Shown here: one piece after another, positions 6,553 to 10,924 of the stretch
How the letters are laid out: each line of letters opens with the position of its first letter
How positions within the stretch are numbered: the first letter of the stretch is position 1
Assembly: GCA_023424475.1 (NCBI GenBank)
Contig: JAFADX010000021.1
Location: forward strand, 1 to 10,924
Source of the DNA: Pseudomonadota bacterium
GTDB taxonomy: Bacteria > Pseudomonadota > Alphaproteobacteria > Acetobacterales > Acetobacteraceae
Direction: 5' to 3'
DNA length: 10,924 nucleotides
Made by a program: the position numbers and the translations under genes
Notes under the pieces: model-generated
What the model was told of the DNA's origin: nothing
Database searches by the model: none
The model's input: the letters and a program-made list of their open reading frames with translations, nothing else

Positions 6553-7605
6553 TCAGACGCCGAAGATGTCGCGCCACTGTTCCCGCACTTCCGGCACGCC
6601 GCGATAGGCTTCCTCGAGCGTCGGGGCGAGCATCGTCACCTGGTCGAGCGGGCGGGACCCTTCCGGCGGCGGCACGTCGGGGCGGATGCTCTCGTTGAAC
6701 AGCAGCCGCACCGCGGTCGAGAGCGCCGGGCCGGTCTGGAACTCCATGAACAGCTTCGCGGCATTCGGATGCGGCGCGTTGGTCGGGATCGCCGAGGGCG
6801 ACATGGCCGCGATCACGCCTTCGGCCGGATAGATCAGCTTCAGCGGATTGCCGCGCGACATGGCGAAGAGCGTCGAGGCCGAGGGGACCGCGACGCCCAC
6901 GGCGCGCTCGCCGGCATTCATCATGGTCACCGGATCGATCGAGGAACGGCCGACCTGCGGCTTGTTCTGCTCGAACCGGCGCAGGTAGTCGATCCCGTAC
7001 ATCTTGCGCATGGTCAGCGCCCAGAGCCCGATCGCGCCGCTGAAGCCCGGATGGCCGACGGCGAGCTTGTCCTTCCACTTCGGATCGAGGATGTCGGTCC
7101 AGGACTTCGGCGCATCGGCCTCGGGCACCAGGGTGGTGTTGTGCGCCATCAGGTAGATGCCGAGGAAGGACGTCTGGAAGTAGTTGTCCGGATCCGCCTG
7201 GCGCAGGATCGGCAGCAGGCCATCCGCGTTCTTCGGGCGGAACTGCACCAGGCGGTTCTGGCGCTTCAGCTGCACATAGTGCCCGCCATTGGTCGAGGAG
7301 AAGACGTCGCACTGGCCGACGCCGGCGCGGAAATCCTGCGACAGGCGCTGGAAGGCGACCTGCGAGGTCGAACGCACGACGTTGCAGCGCACGCCGGGGT
7401 AACGCTCGTTGAACGCACGGCCGGCGGCCTCGGATGCGTCCGCGCTGTACTGGCCCGAATACCAGGTGATCTCGCCTTCGCGCTTGGCGGCCTCGTAGAG
7501 CGCCTTCTCCTGGTCATTCATGGGCGCATCGGCAGCCCACGCCTTGGAGGCGGCCGCGGACCATGCGGCGAGTGCAAGCATCTGACGCCTGTCGATCAGG
7601 AACAT
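6553..7605 (-). CDS. Periplasmic solute-binding protein of an FbpA/AfuA-type ABC importer
   Basis: This 350-residue extracellular solute-binding protein captures the substrate in the periplasm and delivers it to the permease. Residues 1-25 are an export signal: DRRQMLAL with a twin arginine, then a short hydrophobic stretch ending AWA|ADA, suggesting cleavage near residue 24-25. It may use Tat or Sec. The mature part opens with EKALYEAAKREGEITWYSG, typical of the FbpA/AfuA group, followed by CDVFSSTNGGHY (99-110) and YLMAHNT (151-157). The sequence has no adjacent Tyr-Tyr pair, the usual iron-binding pair in FbpA, so iron is doubtful; members of this group also bind phosphorylated sugars, polyamines or other small anions. 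The start at 7605 is chosen from GGGAGGAA (7611-7618) 5 bases upstream and from the signal peptide; the frame is open further upstream. It is the first gene of the operon. Confidence 0.9.
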   Translation of the reverse strand: MFLIDRRQMLALAAWSAAASKAWAADAPMNDQEKALYEAAKREGEITWYSGQYSADASEAAGRAFNERYPGVRCNVVRSTSQVAFQRLSQDFRAGVGQCDVFSSTNGGHYVQLKRQNRLVQFRPKNADGLLPILRQADPDNYFQTSFLGIYLMAHNTTLVPEADAPKSWTDILDPKWKDKLAVGHPGFSGAIGLWALTMRKMYGIDYLRRFEQNKPQVGRSSIDPVTMMNAGERAVGVAVPSASTLFAMSRGNPLKLIYPAEGVIAAMSPSAIPTNAPHPNAAKLFMEFQTGPALSTAVRLLFNESIRPDVPPPEGSRPLDQVTMLAPTLEEAYRGVPEVREQWRDIFGV

Positions 7606-7610
7606 CCGGC

Positions 7611-7618
7611 TTCCTCCC
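7611..7618 (-). promoter_or_regulatory. Ribosome-binding site fixing the binding-protein start
   Basis: GGGAGGAA on the minus strand ends 5 bases before ATG 7605. It overlaps an in-frame upstream ATG (7620), which would leave that ATG without a site, so the signal peptide is taken to begin at 7605. Confidence 0.65.
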
Positions 7619-7682
7619 ATCACGCAGCCGCCAGCGGCATTCCGCGGTCTCGGCGTGCTGCTCGTTCTTGGACAGGGCGGAA

Positions 7683-7710
7683 GTTGCCATCGCGCCCACC
7701 TGCTGGCAAC
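7683..7710. promoter_or_regulatory. Inverted repeat GTTGCCA-N14-TGGCAAC, operator candidate
   Basis: Perfect 7-base arms at 7683-7689 and 7704-7710 are separated by 14 bases, so the half-site centres are 21 bp apart, about two helical turns. This spacing suits a dimeric regulator binding one face of the DNA. It ends 15 bases before the AGGAGG ribosome-binding site of the TIM-barrel gene. It could also form a hairpin in the leader mRNA. Confidence 0.45.
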
Positions 7711-7735
7711 ACACCGAAAACGGCAGGAGGAAACA

Positions 7736-8569
7736 ATGTCCCTGATCGACCGCATCGGCGTGGATGTCGGACGCAAGCTTAAGCTTGAAGACGCCATCGC
7801 ATGGGCGGCGCGCAACGAGGTGCGCCACATCGACATCCAGCTCGACACCGGCGCCAATGCCGTGACGCTCTTCGACGAGGCCCGCTGCCGCGCGATCCGG
7901 CAGAGCGCCAAGGCGAACGGCGTGCATGTCGCGCTGCACACGCTCTCCGCGGTCAATGTCGCGGAATATTCGCCCTTTCTATCGGATGCGGTGGACGCCT
8001 ATCTGCGGGCCTATATCGAGGTCGCGCCGCGGCTCGAAGCCGAGTGGATCGTCGTCCATGCCGGCTACCACTTCACCGCCGACGTGCCGATGCGCATGGA
8101 AGCGGGGCGCGACCGGCTGCAGCGCATGGTCCGGCATGCCGAGCAACACGGCGCGCTGCTGCTGCTCGAAAACCTAAACCGCGAACCGGAGAACGCCGAG
8201 GTCCATTACCTCGCACACACGATGGAGGAGTGGCGGTACTATTTCGACGCCATCCATTCGCCCGCCTTCGCCCTTTCCTTCACCGCCAACCACGCGCACC
8301 TGCTGCCGCCGGGCGTCGAGGGCTTCGTCGCGGAGATTCCGCTCGAGAGGGTGAAGGAGGTCCGCCTCGCCGATTGCCGGCGCAACGGCTACGAGGAGCA
8401 CCTTATCCCCGGTAAGGGCGATTTCGACTTCGGCGCGATGTTCGCGCTGCTCGAAGGCAAGGGCTATCGCGGCGCCTACACGAATGCCTTCGGCACGCTC
8501 GACGACATGCAGGCGGCGCGCCGTTACATGGTGGACAAGGCGCGCGCCGCCGGCGCGAAGGTGGACTGA
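7736..8569 (+). CDS. Xylose-isomerase-like TIM-barrel protein (sugar phosphate isomerase/epimerase family)
   Basis: This 277-residue cytoplasmic protein has the sequence pattern of the AP-endonuclease-2 / sugar isomerase TIM barrel: strand-like VRHIDIQLD (29-37), VHVALHTLS (63-71), EWIVVHAGYH (103-112), ALLLLENLN (140-148), FALSFTANHAHL (178-189), VKEVRLADC (206-214), IPGKGDFDF (224-232) and YRGAYTNAFG (244-253). In relatives the metal is held by Glu, Asp, His and Glu from LEN, D-x-GH, HxxD and the last strand. Glu145 is kept, but the others appear to be Thr183, Arg210 and Asn250. His68, His108 and His186 remain. It may therefore be a divergent enzyme, use another metal set, or lack isomerase activity. 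AGGAGG (7725-7730) lies 5 bases before the ATG. Its codons include scattered CTT, CTA and TTT, slightly looser than its neighbours. It is divergent from the importer, suggesting a role in handling the imported solute. Confidence 0.82.
   Translation: MSLIDRIGVDVGRKLKLEDAIAWAARNEVRHIDIQLDTGANAVTLFDEARCRAIRQSAKANGVHVALHTLSAVNVAEYSPFLSDAVDAYLRAYIEVAPRLEAEWIVVHAGYHFTADVPMRMEAGRDRLQRMVRHAEQHGALLLLENLNREPENAEVHYLAHTMEEWRYYFDAIHSPAFALSFTANHAHLLPPGVEGFVAEIPLERVKEVRLADCRRNGYEEHLIPGKGDFDFGAMFALLEGKGYRGAYTNAFGTLDDMQAARRYMVDKARAAGAKVD
7774..7787. repeat. 14-bp perfect palindrome within the TIM-barrel gene
   Basis: CAAGCTTAAGCTTG is a perfect palindrome starting 38 bases after the start codon. It contains two AAGCTT hexamers and encodes KLKL. 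It is AT-rich within a GC-rich gene. It may be chance, or an internal operator site. Confidence 0.4.
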
Positions 8570-8575
8570 GCCGGC

Positions 8576-9583
8576 TCAGAACCCTTCGAGCACCACCTTG
8601 CCGATCATGGTGCCGCTCTCGACCATCGCATGTGCTTCCCGCAGCCGCCCGGCCGTCATCGGGCCGAGGTTGCGGGTCATGGTGGGGCGGATGCGGCCGT
8701 GGTCGACCATCTCGGCCACGGCGTTCAGCAGGTGATGCTGCTCGATCATGTCCGGCGTGCCGAACATGGGCCGGGTGAACATCAGCTCCCAATGCAGCGA
8801 GACCGACTTCGGCATGAGCTGCCGCGCGTCGATCGGTGCCTGGGATTCGATCAGCACGATGGCGCCCTGGGGCGCGACCGAAGCGACGATCTGTTCCCAG
8901 TTCCGCGCCGTGGTGTTGGTGGAGAAGACGTAGCGCGCCCGCACGCCGAGCGCCTTGAGCTGCGCCGCGATGTCGCCCGTGTGGTCGACGACGTGGTGCG
9001 CGCCGAGGTCGCGGCACCATTGCGCCGTCTCGGGGCGGGATGCCGTGGCAACCACCGTCAGCGCGGTGCGCTGCCGGGCGACCTGGATGACCATGGAGCC
9101 GACCCCGCCGGCACCGCCGATGACGAGCAGCGCCTCCCCCTGCCCCGCGCCTTCCGTGAGGCGGAGGCGGTCGTGCAGGCCCTCCCAGGCGGTGATCACG
9201 GTCAGCGGCATCGATGCCGCCTCGGCGAAGGTCAGCGAGGCCGGCTTGCGGCCGACGATCCGCTCATCGACCAGCTGCAGCTCGGCATTGCTGCCCGGGC
9301 GCGTGACGACGCCCGCGTAGAACACCTCGTCCCCGGCGCGGAACAGGGTGCAGTTCGGCCCCACCGCGCGCACCACGCCGGCGGCATCGAAGCCGAGGAT
9401 GCGCGGGCCGTCCTTGGGCTCCTCCGACCGGCGCCGTTTGGTGTCCACCGGGTTCACCGAGACGGCGCGCACCTCGACGAGCATGTCGTGCCCCTCGGGC
9501 GCCGCCGGCGCCGGCACCTCGAGATCGAGCAGCGCCTCCGGGTGATCGACCGGGTGGCATTTCGTGAAACCGATCGCCTTCAT
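8576..9583 (-). CDS. NAD(P)H-dependent medium-chain dehydrogenase, zinc-ADH/quinone-oxidoreductase family
   Basis: This 335-residue cytoplasmic MDR-family oxidoreductase resembles proteins annotated zinc-binding alcohol dehydrogenase family or YogA-like. The N-terminal GroES-like catalytic domain contains VEVRAVSVNPVDTKRR (36-51), GFDAAGVVRAVG (64-75) and AGDEVFYAG (83-91). The Rossmann cofactor motif GGAGGVGS is at 156-163, followed by EAASMPLTVITAWEGL before it (121-136), which is typical of the quinone-oxidoreductase branch. The usual zinc ligands (GHE motif and Cys cluster) are not visible, so it probably works without catalytic zinc, reducing an enone, quinone or aldehyde. The ATG at 9583 has GGAGG 5 bases upstream. 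The stop codon lies 6 bases from the convergent TIM-barrel stop. It follows the metallopeptidase-like gene on the same strand by 38 bases and could be co-transcribed with it. The substrate is unknown. Confidence 0.9.
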   Translation of the reverse strand: MKAIGFTKCHPVDHPEALLDLEVPAPAAPEGHDMLVEVRAVSVNPVDTKRRRSEEPKDGPRILGFDAAGVVRAVGPNCTLFRAGDEVFYAGVVTRPGSNAELQLVDERIVGRKPASLTFAEAASMPLTVITAWEGLHDRLRLTEGAGQGEALLVIGGAGGVGSMVIQVARQRTALTVVATASRPETAQWCRDLGAHHVVDHTGDIAAQLKALGVRARYVFSTNTTARNWEQIVASVAPQGAIVLIESQAPIDARQLMPKSVSLHWELMFTRPMFGTPDMIEQHHLLNAVAEMVDHGRIRPTMTRNLGPMTAGRLREAHAMVESGTMIGKVVLEGF

Positions 9584-9621
9584 CGCATCCTCCGCCTGGC
9601 TGCGGAGGGTATAGGCCGGAA

Positions 9622-10341
9622 TCAGCCGATGCGCAGGAGGGCCGGGCCGTTCTCACGCAGCCAGTCCTGCGCGGGCTCGCGGTTCGGCGTCAGGCGCTCG
9701 ACATGCGCCCAGAAGCGCACCGAGTGGTTCAGCTCGCGCAGATGCGCGACCTCGTGCGCCACCACGTAGTCGAGCACCCAGTCCGGCGCCATCACGAGCC
9801 GCCAGGAAAAGGCCAGCGTGCCGTCGGGGGCGCAGGAGCCCCAGCGACTGTTGGTGTCCTTCAACCGGATGGCACGGATCTTCACGCCCAGCGCCGTGGC
9901 GTGGCCTTCCGCCAGCGCCGCGATCCGCCGTTTCGCCTCGGCGCGCAGGAAGTCCTTCACGCGGCGCGCCAGGAATTCCGGCGCGCCGGACACGACGATC
10001 GTCGCGCCGTCGAGAAAGGCGCCGCCGCGCGCCGAGGGATCGTGCCGGATCACATGCGGCCGCCCACCGACCGGCACCTCGACGCCCGGCGCGAAGGCCA
10101 GCGGCGGTGCCAGGGCGGCCAGGCGCTGCATCACCCAGGCGGCGTGCGTCGCCAGCAGCGCCATGCCGGCGCGGCGGCCGGCACGCATGGGCAGCGTCAC
10201 GACAACCTCGCCCGCGCGGGCGTCGATCCGCAGGCTGACCCGGCGCGCGCGCGCCGAACGGTTCCAGCGCACCGGGCAGCCCACGGGGGCCCCGAGCACG
10301 CCGGGTCGCAGGACGACGGTTTCCGAATCGGACGGCTGCAT
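9622..10341 (-). CDS. YgjP/DUF45 (SprT-like) zinc metallopeptidase-domain protein
   Basis: This 239-residue protein carries the zinc metallopeptidase core of the YgjP / DUF45 family (M48-like). The motif HEVAH is at 196-200 with a third ligand, His206, in LNHSVRFW. Upstream is the family's conserved DTNSRWGSC (162-170), and SWRLVMAP (179-186) precedes the active helix. The N-terminal half, with RVSLRID and VVVTLP, is a beta-rich region seen in the family. No signal peptide or transmembrane helix is seen, so it is likely cytoplasmic. The physiological substrate is unclear; E. coli YgjP has been assigned a nucleotide-hydrolysing activity, so a protease role should not be assumed. The start at ATG 10341 gives normal family length, but has no good ribosome-binding site; an in-frame ATG at 10416 would overlap the divergent transporter start. 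The dehydrogenase gene follows 38 bases downstream. Confidence 0.85.
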   Translation of the reverse strand: MQPSDSETVVLRPGVLGAPVGCPVRWNRSARARRVSLRIDARAGEVVVTLPMRAGRRAGMALLATHAAWVMQRLAALAPPLAFAPGVEVPVGGRPHVIRHDPSARGGAFLDGATIVVSGAPEFLARRVKDFLRAEAKRRIAALAEGHATALGVKIRAIRLKDTNSRWGSCAPDGTLAFSWRLVMAPDWVLDYVVAHEVAHLRELNHSVRFWAHVERLTPNREPAQDWLRENGPALLRIG

Positions 10342-10414
10342 CGCGGCAAGATGGCTCAGCGCCGATGGCGGCTTCAACCACTTGACGGAGTCGCGGCACC
10401 CGGCGACGTCTCGC

Positions 10415-10924
10415 ATGATGACCGAGGCGCTCCGCCCCCTGCCGCCGCTGCTCCTGCTCGGCTCGATCTGGGGCGCCACCCCCGTTTTCGTGAAGCAGCT
10501 CGCGGCCGCGGGCTGGCCACCGCTGCTGATCGCAACCTGCGCGGCGGCCGGCAGCGCGCTGATCCTCGCCGGCGTCTGCCGGATCAGGGGCATCGCGGTG
10601 CCGCTGTCGCGGGCGCATCTGCGCCACTACCTGCTGACGGGCCTGTTCGGCCTGGCGCTCGCGAACCTCGTCGCCTTCACGAGCCTGCCGCACATCCCGG
10701 CGGGCTTCTTCTCGCTGCTGGTGCCGCTCTCGCCCATCCTGACCGTCCTCGGCGCAGCCGCGCTCGGCATGGAACGCGCGACGCCGCGGCGGCTGCTCGG
10801 CACCGCGCTCGGACTTGCCGGCGTGCTGGTGGCGATGGGGCCGGGCGCGGCGCTGCCGGATTCCTCCGCGCTGCCCTGGGCGCTGTTCGCGGCGCTGACG
10901 CCGGCCTGCTACGCGGCCTCGAAC
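10415..10924 (+). CDS. EamA/DMT-family transporter (partial, 5' part)
   Basis: Reading from ATG 10415 (tandem ATG ATG) gives 170 codons and no stop before the right edge, so the C-terminal half is missing. It is a hydrophobic inner-membrane protein with about six helices in view: roughly 10-28, 35-54, 72-90, 95-117, 125-142 and 153-170. GSIWGATPVFVKQLAAAG (16-33), FTSLPHIPAGFFSLLVPLSPILTVL (88-112) and GLAGVLVAMG (133-142) are typical of the first EamA repeat of drug/metabolite exporters. A second repeat should follow. Proteins of this family export amino acids, purines or other metabolites; the substrate cannot be told. The start lacks a clear ribosome-binding site (nearest GGAG is about 25 bases upstream); a TTG codon at 10382 is an in-frame alternative. 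It diverges from the YgjP-like gene over 73 bases. Confidence 0.85.
   Translation, partial: MMTEALRPLPPLLLLGSIWGATPVFVKQLAAAGWPPLLIATCAAAGSALILAGVCRIRGIAVPLSRAHLRHYLLTGLFGLALANLVAFTSLPHIPAGFFSLLVPLSPILTVLGAAALGMERATPRRLLGTALGLAGVLVAMGPGAALPDSSALPWALFAALTPACYAASN

Larger units (their letters stand above)
7606..7735. promoter_or_regulatory. Divergent regulatory region, ABC importer / TIM-barrel gene
   Basis: These 130 bases lie between two divergent starts and should hold the promoters of both the importer operon and the TIM-barrel gene. It contains the GTTGCCA/TGGCAAC dyad described separately and a ribosome-binding site at each end. TTGGAC at about 7674-7679 could be a -35 box on the plus strand, but I see no matching -10 box. 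A shared regulator is plausible but no regulator gene is in the window. Confidence 0.45.

Noticed and set aside
4779..6698. Long open frame on the plus strand opposite the permease (over 600 codons)
   Set aside because: It is rich in His, Arg, Asp and Glu with no domain, and mirrors the permease codons in antisense. High third-position GC keeps such frames open by chance.
6553..7605. Naming the importer fbpA/fbpB/fbpC (ferric iron uptake)
   Set aside because: The layout fits, but the binding protein shows no adjacent Tyr pair and no Fur-box-like sequence stands out upstream, so iron is not supported.
6358..7782. Plus-strand frame opposite the binding-protein gene
   Set aside because: It is an antisense shadow with compositional bias; the minus-strand binding protein has a signal peptide and a ribosome-binding site.
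8576..9583. True zinc-dependent alcohol dehydrogenase
   Set aside because: The catalytic GHE motif and structural Cys cluster are absent; the protein fits the non-zinc quinone-oxidoreductase branch better.

Overview
This window is GC-rich DNA with strong G/C at third codon positions. Gene content and style (FbpABC-type ABC transporter, TRZ/ATZ-like amidohydrolase, Flp-type prepilin, YgjP-type metalloprotein) suggest an alphaproteobacterium, perhaps Acetobacteraceae such as a Roseomonas relative. That placement is inference; no rRNA or other marker is present. I found no tRNA, rRNA, CRISPR array, transposase or phage gene.

Layout, left to right. (1) The left edge holds the start of a minus-strand Flp-like prepilin with an unusually long Gly/Ser/Thr-rich tail, cut by the window edge. 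(2) A complete glycerol kinase gene (glpK, minus) lies upstream of it on the same strand, with a hairpin at the glpK stop. (3) A TRZ/ATZ-type amidohydrolase (plus) is divergent from glpK. (4) The 131-bp gap at 3621-3751, between the convergent amidohydrolase and ATPase genes, is almost entirely one imperfect inverted repeat. (5) A minus-strand three-gene operon follows: substrate-binding protein, fused double permease, ATPase. This is the FbpABC/AfuABC layout of an ABC importer. (6) Divergent from it across 130 bp is a plus-strand xylose-isomerase-like TIM-barrel gene, with an inverted repeat in its leader and a 14-bp palindrome early in the reading frame. (7) An NAD(P)H-dependent medium-chain (quinone-oxidoreductase-type) dehydrogenase converges on it with a 6-bp gap, and a YgjP/DUF45 metallopeptidase-like gene sits upstream of that dehydrogenase on the same strand. 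(8) At the right edge a divergent EamA/DMT-family exporter begins and runs off the window.

The likely functional unit is the binding protein, permease and ATPase, perhaps with the divergent TIM-barrel gene: import of an unidentified small solute, possibly followed by its conversion. The binding protein shows no Tyr-Tyr pair, so ferric iron is not a safe assumption. Two enzymes look altered at the active site by eye: the amidohydrolase has Gln where deaminase relatives have the catalytic Glu, and the TIM-barrel protein has lost three of the four usual metal ligands. I did not find a clearly new multi-gene system. The most notable items are those altered active sites, the long-tailed Flp-like prepilin, and the intergenic inverted repeats.
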